Shown here: positions 27,735 to 37,251 of the stretch, one piece after another | Position numbering within the stretch: position 1 is the first letter of the stretch | How the letters are laid out: every line of letters begins with the position of its first letter | Origin: Algimonas ampicilliniresistens | GTDB taxonomy: Bacteria; Pseudomonadota; Alphaproteobacteria; Caulobacterales; Maricaulaceae | Reading direction: 5' to 3' | DNA: 64,000 bases | NCBI RefSeq assembly: GCF_030159955.1 | Contig: NZ_BSNK01000001.1 | Span: forward strand, 434,001-498,000 | The notes under the pieces: generated by a model | Databases searched by the model: none | What the model was told of the DNA's origin: nothing | Seen by the model: only the letters and a program-made list of their open reading frames with translations | Position numbers and translations under genes: made by a program

Positions 27735-28484
27735 ATGGTAGAGAAGCGGTTGTATCATACGGTTGCGAACAAGATCCTGGAGCTGATCGATTCCGGCGTT
27801 TTCCCACCTGGTAGCCGCTTGCCGGGCGAGCGTGACCTAGCGACGAAATTCGAGGTGAGCCGTGTCGCGGTCCGCGAAGCAGAAATCGCTTTGCAGGCGC
27901 AGGGTCGAATCGAAATTAAGGTCGGGTCAGGTGCTTATGTGCTCGATAGTGGTAATCTTGCACTCAATGGTTTGCCCAAAGTTGGTCCTTTCGAATTAAC
28001 CGAGGCTCGAGCACTATTTGAGGCGGAGTCAGCGGCTCTGGCCGCGCCTATTATTAGCGATGATGCAATTGCCGAACTTGAAAATTACATCGAGATTATG
28101 TCTGGTCGTGTTGTTGGGGAAATGACCCCAGATGAGGCGGATTCTGCATTTCACAACGCAATCGCCCGGGCGACGAACAATCACGCGATCATGTTCGTAA
28201 TAGAAAGTATGTGGAAAATGCGGACCGAAGCCGCGCAATTGCAAACCGTTTATAAGTCAGTTTGCGATCGTGACTCCAGCCACCGCGAGGACGAACATCA
28301 GGCTATTGTCGAAGCGTTAAAGCGCCGAAATTCTTCCGACGCCCGTTCTGCTATGCGTGCACATTTCACACGTATGATCGATGCGCTTTTGGAAGCATCG
28401 GAAGAGCAGGCCTATGCTGAGGTCAAGCGTCAAGCTGCGGAAAGTCGATCACGTTATATGCTTACCAAACAGCTCGACCGCTAA
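27735..28484 (+). CDS. FadR-family GntR transcriptional regulator 2
   Basis: 249 aa from the ATG at 27735, preceded by AAGGA. It has the same architecture as regulator 1: winged helix with LIDSGVFPPGSRLPGERDLATKFEVSRVAVREA, then FCD domain with EARALFEAESAALAAP, AFHNAIARAT, DEHQAIVEAL and MRAHFTRM (candidate metal-binding His/Asp). The high similarity along the full length shows the pair arose by duplication. Both probably read the same ATTGGT-N3-ACCAAT operators, but small differences in the ligand pocket could allow distinct inducers. Confidence 0.88.
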   Translation: MVEKRLYHTVANKILELIDSGVFPPGSRLPGERDLATKFEVSRVAVREAEIALQAQGRIEIKVGSGAYVLDSGNLALNGLPKVGPFELTEARALFEAESAALAAPIISDDAIAELENYIEIMSGRVVGEMTPDEADSAFHNAIARATNNHAIMFVIESMWKMRTEAAQLQTVYKSVCDRDSSHREDEHQAIVEALKRRNSSDARSAMRAHFTRMIDALLEASEEQAYAEVKRQAAESRSRYMLTKQLDR

Positions 28485-28489
28485 GCATA

Positions 28490-28509
28490 CCAATTAATAT
28501 AAATTGGTT
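28490..28509. promoter_or_regulatory. palindrome with everted ATTGGT arms before PL6 lyase 2
   Basis: ACCAATT-AATATA-AATTGGT has perfect 7-bp arms and lies 75 bp before the second lyase. It uses the half sites of the FadR-type operator in outward orientation, as at 21759. Its position matches that of the site before lyase 1, suggesting a conserved regulatory layout in both sets. Confidence 0.5.
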
Positions 28510-28584
28510 CGTTTAATCGGTTGACTTTCAAGGGGGCATGCTAAAAGACTATTCCCAGATGCGGGCGAAGCCGCACATAAGGGG

Positions 28585-30921
28585 ATGCGAGTGAAGCGCA
28601 GGGTTTACGGTTATAGATCTATACCGAACGGCAAGTTTCGCCGCTCATGCGCGTCTGCGATGACACTTGCGGTCTACGGACTGGCCTTGGCGGCCTGTCA
28701 GCCTTCAGAGGGGGCGCTAAGTCCGCAACAAACCCTCACATCTGCACCTCAGCTAAGTGTCATTGTCGAAGATATGGTCGCCCTCACGTCGGCTATCGAA
28801 ACGGCTAAGCCGGGCGATGCGATTGTCCTCGCGAATGGTGTATGGACTGATGCCGAAATCCTTTTCACGGGAAGCGGAACTGCGGATTCTCCTATTACGC
28901 TTCGCGCGGAAACACCCGGTCAGGTCATTTTGTCAGGACAATCCAATCTGCGCTTGGCAGGTGATTATCTCATAGTTGATGGTCTGGTCTTTCGGGATGG
29001 TTTCACGCCGACAAGCAGCGTCATTGAATTCCGTCGTTCTTATACGGAGCTCGCCAACAACTCGGTCGTCCGTAACACAGTTATCGATGGCTTCTCCAAC
29101 CCGGAGCGATTTGAAACCGATAGCTGGGTCATGATGTATGGCCGTAACAATCGGTTCGAGAATAATCACCTTGCCGGAAAAGGTAATCAGGGCGTGACAA
29201 TGGCGGTTCGTCTGAACTCGGAAGCGAGCCAGAAAAATGGCCATGTCATCGCCAATAACTATTTTGGTCCGCGTCCCAATCTTGGATCTAATGGCGGCGA
29301 AACTCTCCGTATCGGGACCAGCCATCATTCGCTCTCGGACTCCCTAACGGTTGTAGAGAATAATGTATTCGACCGGACGAATGGCGAATTAGAAGTCATT
29401 TCCGTCAAATCGGGCCGAAACGAATTACGTGGCAATACGTTCCTTGCTGCGCGCGGTACACTGACCATGCGGCATGGAAACAATAACGTTATCGAACGCA
29501 ATGTTTTCCTTGGTGATGGGGCGGATCATACAGGTGGTATTCGGGTTATTAATGCGGGCCAACAGGTCCGCGATAACTACATGGAGGCGCTAACGGGCAC
29601 ACGGTTTGGCGGGGCATTCACGATCATGAACGGCGTTCCGGACAGTCCGATCAATCGGTATCACCAAGTCCGCGATGCGGTTGTCGAGAATAACTCTATT
29701 ATTGGATCAGATAGGATTCAGCTAGGCGCGGGTAGCGATACAGAGCGATCAGCGGCGCCGCAGGATAGCGTGTTTCAAAACAATTTGATCGCCCGTGAGG
29801 CCGAAGGGGCAGTCTTTCAGGTCTATGACGACATGTCTGGGATCACATTTACGAGTAACGTCGTTGCCGGACCTGGTGACCCAGTGTTCGATGAGGGATT
29901 CACGCGTAAGCCATTTAATCTCTCGCGTGAGGCTAATGGTTTGCTCTATCCGCCTTCTGATGTTTCGGCGGGTGCCCCGCGCGATTTGGTCGTGACCACC
30001 TTGAGCGATGTTGGGGTAGACTGGTATCCTAAAGCGCCCGCCACTGTCGCGTTCGGATCAGGCAAAATTCTATACGTGCCGGCCGAGGAAGGCGCCATTC
30101 TGGCCGCCCTCAACTCTGCAGAGCCGGGTGATGTTCTCTCCCTAGCCGCTGGTCGTCATCAGGTCCGAAAGACATTGAAACTCGATGTTCCGATCACTGT
30201 GAGTGGCAATGATGCCGCGACAATTTCGTTTGAACGCTCAGCTTTGTTTCAGATTGAAAATGGTGGAAGTCTGCGCCTTGAAGGTCTCAAAATTACGGGT
30301 GAAGATGCTCCGGATATGGTTGGTAACGCCCTGATCCGTACTAGCCCGTATGCGATGACCATGAACTACCGCCTCGAGATCGTGGACAGTGTGGTTGAGG
30401 CCCTTGATGTAAACCGCTTCTTCGATGTTGTGCGCGGGGCTAAGGGCACGATGGCGGACTATATACGCGTCGAGGGTTCGGCGTTTCGCGACATATCCGG
30501 TTCCGTCTTCAAGCTGGATGCGGAGCGCGATGATTTCGGGCGTTACAATGCCGAATATGTCACGGTCAGGAACTCCTCATTTGAGGGCGTGCAGGGTCCT
30601 CTCGCCGCTCTCTATCGGGGTGGACGTGATGAGAGCACATTTGGGCCCCATTTTTCTTTGTCCAACTCGGAACTCACTGACGTTGGCAATGGCGGACGCA
30701 ATGCGCTCGGCACCTCTCTTTGGCTCCACGGTGTGCAGGATACGGACATAAGCGGAAACACGTTTGCCAATAGTCCAGCCTTCAAGATCGATCATACTGT
30801 CGGCGAACCGCAAACGGATATCACGAAGAACCGTTTTGAGGCTGTGCCGGCTCCAGAGGTGATGGAAATCACGAGCGGACTGCCGCCCCAAGCGCGCATA
30901 GGCGAGAACGAGGGTCTGTAG
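28585..30921 (+). CDS. PL6 alginate lyase 2, lipoprotein
   Basis: 778 aa with the same two beta-helix domains as lyase 1 and strong similarity along the whole length (SGQSNLRLAGDYL, SNGGETLRIGTS). Catalytic Lys275 in VKSGRN and Arg296 in LTMRHGN keep the 21-residue spacing. Unlike lyase 1, it has a lipobox (GLALAAC), so it should be anchored in a membrane, likely the outer one. The ATG at 28585 follows AGGGG; a GTG at 28591 is possible. One base separates its stop from the PL17 gene, so surface depolymerisation and oligosaccharide breakdown are made together. Confidence 0.9.
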   Translation: MRVKRRVYGYRSIPNGKFRRSCASAMTLAVYGLALAACQPSEGALSPQQTLTSAPQLSVIVEDMVALTSAIETAKPGDAIVLANGVWTDAEILFTGSGTADSPITLRAETPGQVILSGQSNLRLAGDYLIVDGLVFRDGFTPTSSVIEFRRSYTELANNSVVRNTVIDGFSNPERFETDSWVMMYGRNNRFENNHLAGKGNQGVTMAVRLNSEASQKNGHVIANNYFGPRPNLGSNGGETLRIGTSHHSLSDSLTVVENNVFDRTNGELEVISVKSGRNELRGNTFLAARGTLTMRHGNNNVIERNVFLGDGADHTGGIRVINAGQQVRDNYMEALTGTRFGGAFTIMNGVPDSPINRYHQVRDAVVENNSIIGSDRIQLGAGSDTERSAAPQDSVFQNNLIAREAEGAVFQVYDDMSGITFTSNVVAGPGDPVFDEGFTRKPFNLSREANGLLYPPSDVSAGAPRDLVVTTLSDVGVDWYPKAPATVAFGSGKILYVPAEEGAILAALNSAEPGDVLSLAAGRHQVRKTLKLDVPITVSGNDAATISFERSALFQIENGGSLRLEGLKITGEDAPDMVGNALIRTSPYAMTMNYRLEIVDSVVEALDVNRFFDVVRGAKGTMADYIRVEGSAFRDISGSVFKLDAERDDFGRYNAEYVTVRNSSFEGVQGPLAALYRGGRDESTFGPHFSLSNSELTDVGNGGRNALGTSLWLHGVQDTDISGNTFANSPAFKIDHTVGEPQTDITKNRFEAVPAPEVMEITSGLPPQARIGENEGL

Positions 30922-30922
30922 G

Positions 30923-33085
30923 ATGCGAACTCATCTTCTCATAGCCACAGCTGTGTTCGCCGTTTCGTCTTGCATTGCCCCTCAGACGGTCTCGTCCCCA
31001 ACGTCTGAGGCGACCAACTCGGCGTCCAACCTTTACGACAAAGTTCTATCGGAAACGCGCGCGCGACTCGACTCCGCCATCGGAAATCCGATCGATGTGC
31101 CAGTGCCTCTAGATGCAGGCGGCGGTTACACGCACGAACAGCACAAACGTAACGCGAAAGCTATATATCAGGCAGGCCTGCTTTATGAAGCTACGGGCGA
31201 ACGTAAATACCTCGATCATGCTGTTCGTTTGCTCGATTCCTATGTGGAACTGTACCCAACGCTCGGTCTGCACCCAAAGCAGAAGGAACAAACCCCGGGT
31301 CGCTTGTTTTGGCAGAGCCTGAACGAAGCTTGGTGGTTGGTCTACACGATACAGGGCTACGAGATCATCCGTGACGATCTTGCCGATGATAAGCGCGGAG
31401 AGATCGAGAGCGAATTGATCCGTCCCATGGCGGAGTTTCTATCCGAGGGTCAGCCGCAAACCTTTGACAAGGTTCATAATCATGGCACTTGGGCGACCGC
31501 AGCTGTGGGCATGACAGGATATGTGCTCGGCGATCAGAGCTACGTCGAAAAGGCGTTGCTGGGTCTCGATCGGTCCGGGACGGGCGGCTTCCTGCGGCAG
31601 TTGGACGAACTGTTCTCACCGGACGGCTATTATAACGAAGGGCCTTACTATCAACGTTTCGCGTTGATGCCTTTCGTTTTGTTCGGTCAGGCCATCCAAG
31701 CAAACGAACCAGAGCGCGGCATTTTCGAGCGGCGTGACGGTATCCTCGAAAAAGCGATCCTGTCCACTATACACCAGAACTATGCTGGGCTGTTCTTCCC
31801 GATCAACGATGCCATCAAGGACAAAGGGATCGCGACGCAGGAACTGCTCTACGGTGTTGCTGTCGCCTATGAGTTGAGTGGCGATCCGGCTTTGCTCTCA
31901 GTGGTGGCGGAACAAGGCCGTGTTGTGCCGACTGAAGGCGGCCGCCAATTGGCGACCGATCTTTCTGCAGGAAAAGCTGAGCCATTTCCCTATCAGTCCA
32001 TGCGCCTTCGCGACGGCGCGAATGGCGATCAAGGCGCGCTCGATGTGCTGCGCGCATCTGACGATCCAAACGGCTTTACGGCTGTTGTGAAGAATACAAG
32101 CCAAGGCTTGGGCCACGGTCATTTTGACAAGATGGGTTTGCTCGTATTCGACCGCGGATCAGAGATTCTACGCGATTACGGCGCTGCGCGCTTTCTCAAC
32201 ATCGAAGCCAAATATGGCGGCCACTATCTACGTGAGAACGACGCCTACGCCAAACAAACCATTGCGCATAATGCGCTAGTTGTTGACCGCACGTCGCATT
32301 TTGGTGGCGTGACCGAGGAGGGCAACAAACACAGGCCAGACATTGGCGACTTCGTGATCGGCGAACGGATCAGCGCGACGTCGGCCTCAATTGATAAGGC
32401 TTATCCAGCCGTCACTCTCACGCGTACCGTCGCGCTCGTGAATGATCCTGCACTCGAGGCGCCTGTGCTGATTGATCTTGTAAGAGGCGCCGGTGAAGGT
32501 CTGCACGACTTCGACTTGCCCTGGCATTATAACGGCCAGCTCGTGGAAACGAATTACACGATCGATGCCGATACGATCGCGCGCGCACCGCTGGGTGATC
32601 AAGCCGGATATCAATATCTCTGGAAAGTCGGTGAGGCAGAATTGCCAAACGCTCAAGCTCAGACAACCCTCTTGCTCGACAACCGTTTCTATAGCCTGAC
32701 GAGTGCCGTGCCCGAGGGCACACATGTTCTACTGGCAGAGCTCGGAGCGAATGACCCGGACTTTAATTTGCGCCGTGAACCTGCGCTGATCCTGCGTACG
32801 CCTCTTAGCCGTTCGGCCAGTTTCGCGACCGTGATTGAACCGCATGGAGAGTATAACGGAATCGACGAATTCACGCTCGCCTCACACAGCCAGATCGAGC
32901 GCGTTGAACATGTCGAGGGCGACGGCATGGATGTAGTGCAGCTTCACCTAAAATCGGGCGAGACGGTCAGCGTTGGGCTGGCGGGCAAGTCGGGATCATC
33001 CGAACAACACATAATGCAGACCGACAGTGGCGCAGTGAGCTGGACCGGACCTTACGAGGTCATCGGTTCAGACCAAGGGGAATAG
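30923..33085 (+). CDS. PL17 oligoalginate lyase, lipoprotein
   Basis: 720 aa. The signal peptide has lipobox VSSC. The N-terminal alpha/alpha toroid (about 25-380) and C-terminal heparinase II/III beta-sandwich (about 400-690) are typical of PL17. Catalytic residues line up with the known enzyme Alg17c: Asn186-His187 (VHNHGTW) and Tyr243 (EGPYYQRF), with the same 56-residue His-to-Tyr spacing. PL17 enzymes act exolytically on alginate oligomers and release unsaturated uronate, which rearranges to DEH. This feeds the cytosolic enzymes encoded downstream, although the monomer must first cross the inner membrane through the MFS carrier. Confidence 0.92.
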   Translation: MRTHLLIATAVFAVSSCIAPQTVSSPTSEATNSASNLYDKVLSETRARLDSAIGNPIDVPVPLDAGGGYTHEQHKRNAKAIYQAGLLYEATGERKYLDHAVRLLDSYVELYPTLGLHPKQKEQTPGRLFWQSLNEAWWLVYTIQGYEIIRDDLADDKRGEIESELIRPMAEFLSEGQPQTFDKVHNHGTWATAAVGMTGYVLGDQSYVEKALLGLDRSGTGGFLRQLDELFSPDGYYNEGPYYQRFALMPFVLFGQAIQANEPERGIFERRDGILEKAILSTIHQNYAGLFFPINDAIKDKGIATQELLYGVAVAYELSGDPALLSVVAEQGRVVPTEGGRQLATDLSAGKAEPFPYQSMRLRDGANGDQGALDVLRASDDPNGFTAVVKNTSQGLGHGHFDKMGLLVFDRGSEILRDYGAARFLNIEAKYGGHYLRENDAYAKQTIAHNALVVDRTSHFGGVTEEGNKHRPDIGDFVIGERISATSASIDKAYPAVTLTRTVALVNDPALEAPVLIDLVRGAGEGLHDFDLPWHYNGQLVETNYTIDADTIARAPLGDQAGYQYLWKVGEAELPNAQAQTTLLLDNRFYSLTSAVPEGTHVLLAELGANDPDFNLRREPALILRTPLSRSASFATVIEPHGEYNGIDEFTLASHSQIERVEHVEGDGMDVVQLHLKSGETVSVGLAGKSGSSEQHIMQTDSGAVSWTGPYEVIGSDQGE

Positions 33086-33087
33086 AT

Positions 33088-34431
33088 ATGGCAGAGACTG
33101 AGGTAAAGAAGACTGCGGGTGGAGTTGATCCTGCGCCCCGCCGTGCGGGTGGAAACTTGCGCTGGGCTGTTGTTGGTCTTGTCGCTTTGGCGACTGTCAT
33201 CAATTATATTGATCGCGGCGCGCTGGGCGTGTTGTGGCCAGAAATCAAGGCGGAATTTGGGTTCTCGAACCAAGACTACGCCAATATTTTCACGGTCTTC
33301 GTGCTTGCCTATGCGTTTGGCCAGACAATCTTTGGTAAGATTTTTGATTGGCTCGGAACGCGCATAGGTTTTGTGCTGTCGATCGGAGCTTGGTCTATTG
33401 CAACAGCGTTGCATGCTTTCGCCAGTAGCGTGCTCACATTCGGATTGTTCCGAGGTATTCTCGGGGTTTCCGAAGCAGGCAATTGGCCCGGTGCTGCAAA
33501 AGCCAACGCCGAATGGTTCCCGGTCAATGAGCGTGCTTTCGCCCAGGGCATTTTCAACTCGGGCGCGGCCATTGGTGGTATCGTTTCGCCGCCGCTCTTG
33601 GCTCTGCTGGCCGCGTTTCTCGGCTGGAAGGCGATCTTCATCTGTATTGGTCTTGTTGGCCTGTTGTGGCTTATCCCCTGGCTAATCGTGTACAAATCCA
33701 AGCCTGAGAGCCACCCATGGCTGAGCGAGTCGGAACGCGAATATATTCTGTCCGGACAGCTCACGATGTCGGATACAGGTGAAGATCTAGGTTATAGTCC
33801 GACAACTGGAGAGATGCTGGGTCGCCGTCAGACTTGGGGCGCGATCCTATCGGCCATGTTCATCGACCCGATCTGGTGGTTGTTCGTCGCGTGGATTCCG
33901 ATCTACCTCATCGACACTTTCGGTTTCAATGTGAAGGAAATCGGCCTCTATGCTTGGGTGCCCTATGTAGGCGCGATGTTTGGTGCGTGGTTTGGTGGCC
34001 TTCTAGCCCAAAACCGATTGAACTCGGGTTGGTCAGTTGACCGAACACGCAAGACGGTCATCACATTAGGTGGTGCGATCATGCTTCCAGCGTTGCTTGG
34101 CATGTCGGTCGCATCCACACCGATCCTCGCCGTGTTGATCATGGCCGTTATCCTGTTCGGTTTCCAAACAGCGATCGGCAATATTCAGACATTACCAAGC
34201 GATCTCTATAGCCAGAAGTCCGTTGGATCGCTCGCAGGATATGCCGGGACAGCTGCCAAGCTTGCCGCAGCAGGTCTTGTCTGGCTCGTGCCGCGCTTGA
34301 CGGAAACGAGCTACATGCCAGCCTTTATAATCGGAGCGATCCTAGCCGTGTCAGCAGTCGCTAGCGTCTGGATCTTCATCCCTAAAATCGAACCCCTGCA
34401 GCCGCGTCACGGCTCCGACAAAACTTCGTAA
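33088..34431 (+). CDS. MFS transporter, hexuronate (ExuT/ACS) type
   Basis: 447 aa with about 12 membrane segments. The first helix region INYIDRGALGVLWPEI and the loop GKIFDWLGTRIGF fit the anion:cation symporter branch of the MFS that carries hexuronates. It starts 2 bp after the PL17 stop, so it is in the same operon. The expected cargo is the unsaturated monouronate or DEH made by PL17, moved into the cytosol with H+ or Na+. The substrate is inferred from context. Confidence 0.85.
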   Translation: MAETEVKKTAGGVDPAPRRAGGNLRWAVVGLVALATVINYIDRGALGVLWPEIKAEFGFSNQDYANIFTVFVLAYAFGQTIFGKIFDWLGTRIGFVLSIGAWSIATALHAFASSVLTFGLFRGILGVSEAGNWPGAAKANAEWFPVNERAFAQGIFNSGAAIGGIVSPPLLALLAAFLGWKAIFICIGLVGLLWLIPWLIVYKSKPESHPWLSESEREYILSGQLTMSDTGEDLGYSPTTGEMLGRRQTWGAILSAMFIDPIWWLFVAWIPIYLIDTFGFNVKEIGLYAWVPYVGAMFGAWFGGLLAQNRLNSGWSVDRTRKTVITLGGAIMLPALLGMSVASTPILAVLIMAVILFGFQTAIGNIQTLPSDLYSQKSVGSLAGYAGTAAKLAAAGLVWLVPRLTETSYMPAFIIGAILAVSAVASVWIFIPKIEPLQPRHGSDKTS

Positions 34432-34442
34432 AGGAACACGAT

Positions 34443-35327
34443 ATGTCCAAACCTGTCATTGGCTTTATTGGCCTCGGCCTCATGGGCGGCAATATGGTCG
34501 AGAACCTACAAAAACGAGGTTTTGAAGTTGTCGTCATGGACCTCAACAAGGACGCCGTCGCTAAGGTTCTCGAGCGCGGAAACGCACGAGAGGCAAGCTC
34601 GCCAAAAGAACTGGCAGAGGCTTGCGATATCGTCGAGCTTTGCCTCACCACGTCCGCGGTCGTCGAAAAGATTGTCTATGGCGAAAACGGGCTGCTCGCA
34701 GGGTTCAAATCCGGCTCGGTTCTTATCGACTTCGGCACGTCCATTCCGGCGTCGACAAAGAAAATCGGCGCAGACCTCGCTAAAAAGGGCGTTGGGATGC
34801 TCGACGCGCCTCTGGGCCGTACGCCCGCCCATGCCAAGGATGGCCTGCTGAACATCATGGCGGCTGGCGATAAGGATACGTTTGAGAAGTTTGAGCCGAT
34901 ACTCAAGGAGCAGGGCGAGAACGTCTTCTATCTGGGTGATCTCGGCGCAGGCCACACGACCAAGTTGATCAATAATTTCATGGGGATGACAACAGTCTGC
35001 GCCATGTCTCAAGCATTCGCGGTCGCCAAGCTCGCTGGGGTCGATCGCCAACAACTCTACGACATCATGTCAGCCGGTCCGTCTAACTCGCCCTTCATGC
35101 GGTTCTGTAAGAATTATGCGGTCGATGATGTCAGCGACCTCGGCTTCTCTATCAACAACGCCAACAAAGATCTGGGCTACTTCGTACAGATGGTTTCTGA
35201 CCTAAACTCGCAGACATCCATAGGGGAGGCCACGTCGGCCAACCTGAAGGCGGCTGTGGAAGCCGGCATGGGCGATGGAAATGTGCCGGAGATCTTCGAT
35301 TATTTCGTTGGCCTAAAGGACAGCTAG
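34443..35327 (+). CDS. beta-hydroxyacid dehydrogenase family, probable DEH reductase
   Basis: 294 aa with the N-terminal dinucleotide fold IGFIGLGLMGGNM. The substrate loop DAPLGRTPAHAKDGLLNIM and the catalytic helix GAGHTTKLINNFMGM contain the conserved Lys of the 3-hydroxyisobutyrate/6-phosphogluconate dehydrogenase superfamily. Dehydrogenases of this family are known to reduce DEH to KDG in marine alginate degraders, and KDG kinase follows two genes later. Cofactor choice (NADH or NADPH) cannot be read safely: the residue after the Gly-rich loop strand is VVMDLNKD, with Asp favouring NAD(H). Confidence 0.82.
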   Translation: MSKPVIGFIGLGLMGGNMVENLQKRGFEVVVMDLNKDAVAKVLERGNAREASSPKELAEACDIVELCLTTSAVVEKIVYGENGLLAGFKSGSVLIDFGTSIPASTKKIGADLAKKGVGMLDAPLGRTPAHAKDGLLNIMAAGDKDTFEKFEPILKEQGENVFYLGDLGAGHTTKLINNFMGMTTVCAMSQAFAVAKLAGVDRQQLYDIMSAGPSNSPFMRFCKNYAVDDVSDLGFSINNANKDLGYFVQMVSDLNSQTSIGEATSANLKAAVEAGMGDGNVPEIFDYFVGLKDS

Positions 35328-35357
35328 TCGCGTGGGCCGTAGACTGAGACCGCAGCC

Positions 35358-36179
35358 ATGAGCCTCACAGAAATGCAGTCAGGCAAGCTGTCAACCGCGC
35401 TCGTGGCAGCGCGAGCGGGGCAGAAAGCGACTGACAGTTTTCCTGGCGACGTACCCGCAACGCCTAAAGCCGCCTATGCCGTTCAGCATGCCGGAATTCG
35501 TGAACGCGGCCACGGACTGGCGGGGTTCAAAGTCGGCGGCGTGCCCCCCGAATTTGCAGATGCTTTTCCTGGCGGATGGCTCGCGGGGCCCGTCTCAGAT
35601 AGGCAGGTTTACCGAGTAGAGGACGGCGGCACGGTTGATGTGCCCGCGTTCGATGGCGGCATGGCGGCTTATGAGGCAGAGTTCATATTGACATTATCGG
35701 GTCTCGAAGCGCTCGATGGCCCCGTGGAGACACTGGAATCTGCGCGAGACTTTATCTCGGCAATAAACATAGGGGCTGAGATCGCAGGCTCCCCCTTTCG
35801 CGGCACGAATGCGCTCGGCCCCGGCGCGATCATTGCCGATTTCGGTGTGCAAGGCGGGGTGATCGTTGGCCCGAAAGTCGAGCTATCCGAGATGGGGAGA
35901 TTGGATGCGTCTAAAGTCGTCGTTACGATCGACGCGGATGCGTCTTTCACGGCTTATCCGCGCCTTGACGCTCAGGGTCCGTTCGGCGCGCTTCGCTTCC
36001 TATTAAACCACATCCAAACCCTACCGGATAACATTCAAGTGCCGGACAGCCTGCTTCTCTCCTCGGGTGCGATCACAGGCGTGCATCAGTCACGCACGGA
36101 CACGTCTGCGACGTTCGACTTTGGCCGGTACGGCCGTTTCACTGTTCGTCTCTTCCCTCACACCCAATCCACAGATTGA
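35358..36179 (+). CDS. 2-keto-4-pentenoate hydratase / MhpD-like protein
   Basis: 273 aa resembling the hydratase/decarboxylase branch of the fumarylacetoacetate hydrolase superfamily. Visible patterns are FKVGGVPPEF near the N-terminus, the metal-site region MAAYEAEFILTL (Glu residues), INIGAEIAGSPFRGTNALGPGAIIADFG, and SSGAITGVHQ late in the chain. It sits inside the alginate operon between DEH reductase and KDG kinase. No KdgF-type cupin, which speeds ring opening of the unsaturated uronate, is present in this window, so a role in linearising or otherwise processing that intermediate is possible. That is speculation; only the family is supported. Confidence 0.7.
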   Translation: MSLTEMQSGKLSTALVAARAGQKATDSFPGDVPATPKAAYAVQHAGIRERGHGLAGFKVGGVPPEFADAFPGGWLAGPVSDRQVYRVEDGGTVDVPAFDGGMAAYEAEFILTLSGLEALDGPVETLESARDFISAINIGAEIAGSPFRGTNALGPGAIIADFGVQGGVIVGPKVELSEMGRLDASKVVVTIDADASFTAYPRLDAQGPFGALRFLLNHIQTLPDNIQVPDSLLLSSGAITGVHQSRTDTSATFDFGRYGRFTVRLFPHTQSTD

Positions 36180-36188
36180 GCTAAAAAA

Positions 36189-37226
36189 ATGACCGACTTT
36201 CTTTCCTTCGGCGAAATCATGCTACGCTTGCGCTCGCCCGGTTATGAGCGCTTTTTCCAATCACCTTCCCTTGAGGCGACCTTTGGAGGCGGCGAGGCGA
36301 ATGTTGCCGTGTCGCTCTGCAATTATGGACTCGATGCGGGGTTTATCTCCGCTCTACCAGACAATGATATTGGACAGGCCGCGATCAACCAGCTCCGTGG
36401 ACTTGGCGTGGACACGTCCAATGTGTTGCGTCAGGGCGACCGTGTCGGGATTTACTTTCTCGAGACAGGTGCGAACCAACGCGCGTCCAAGGTTATTTAC
36501 GACCGCGCGCATAGCTCGATCGGTCAGTGCAAGCCCGGTGACTTTGATTGGCCCGCAATTTTCAAGGGTGCGAAGTGGCTGCACATTACGGGCATCACCC
36601 CGGCACTGACGCAGGACTCTGCCGATCTGTCTATGGAGTGTGTGAAGGCGGCCCAAGCCGCAGGTCTTACAGTCTCCTGTGACTTCAATTTTCGTGGTAA
36701 GCTTTGGAAATACGGCAAGACCGCGCCGGATGTGATGCGCGACTTAGTGAAATATGTCGATGTCGGCATTGCCAATGAAGAGGATTGCCAGAAGTCGCTG
36801 GGCATTAGCGTTGATGTTGATGTGGAGAGCGGGTCTGGTCATCTCGACACATCCAAATACGAAGAGCTGACGTCAAAAGTGCTCGATATCTATCCCAACA
36901 TGAAGACGATCGCGATCACACTGCGCGCAGCTGTGAACGCCAATGTGAATGGCTGGCAGGCCTGCATGCGTAACCGGGGGGGAGATTTCTTGCTCTCGAA
37001 AAAATACCAGCTCACCGATATCGTGGATCGCGTCGGTGGAGGCGATAGTTTCGCGTCGGCTTTCATCGCTGGGCTGACACTGCATGAAGAGCCACAGGAT
37101 TCGCTCGATTTCGCGGTTGCGGGTTCCGCGCTCAAACACTCAGTGTTAGGGGACTTTAACCGCGTGTCCCGCGCCGAAGTTGAGGCTCTCATGGGCGGCG
37201 ATGGCTCGGGTCGCGTGCAGCGCTAA
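36189..37226 (+). CDS. kdgK: 2-keto-3-deoxygluconate (KDG) kinase, PfkB family
   Basis: 345 aa. PfkB signatures: an N-terminal Gly-rich [12 protein letters not shown] and the C-terminal [17 protein letters not shown] with catalytic Asp in GGGDS. It would phosphorylate KDG from the DEH reductase to KDPG. The gene follows the hydratase-like gene by 9 bp and precedes KDPG aldolase by 25 bp, giving a complete DEH-to-central-metabolism order. Family and context agree well. Confidence 0.88.
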   Translation: MTDFLSFGEIMLRLRSPGYERFFQSPSLEATFGGGEANVAVSLCNYGLDAGFISALPDNDIGQAAINQLRGLGVDTSNVLRQGDRVGIYFLETGANQRASKVIYDRAHSSIGQCKPGDFDWPAIFKGAKWLHITGITPALTQDSADLSMECVKAAQAAGLTVSCDFNFRGKLWKYGKTAPDVMRDLVKYVDVGIANEEDCQKSLGISVDVDVESGSGHLDTSKYEELTSKVLDIYPNMKTIAITLRAAVNANVNGWQACMRNRGGDFLLSKKYQLTDIVDRVGGGDSFASAFIAGLTLHEEPQDSLDFAVAGSALKHSVLGDFNRVSRAEVEALMGGDGSGRVQR

Positions 37227-37251
37227 TTCTGTGGACCTGAAGGACCTCGCC

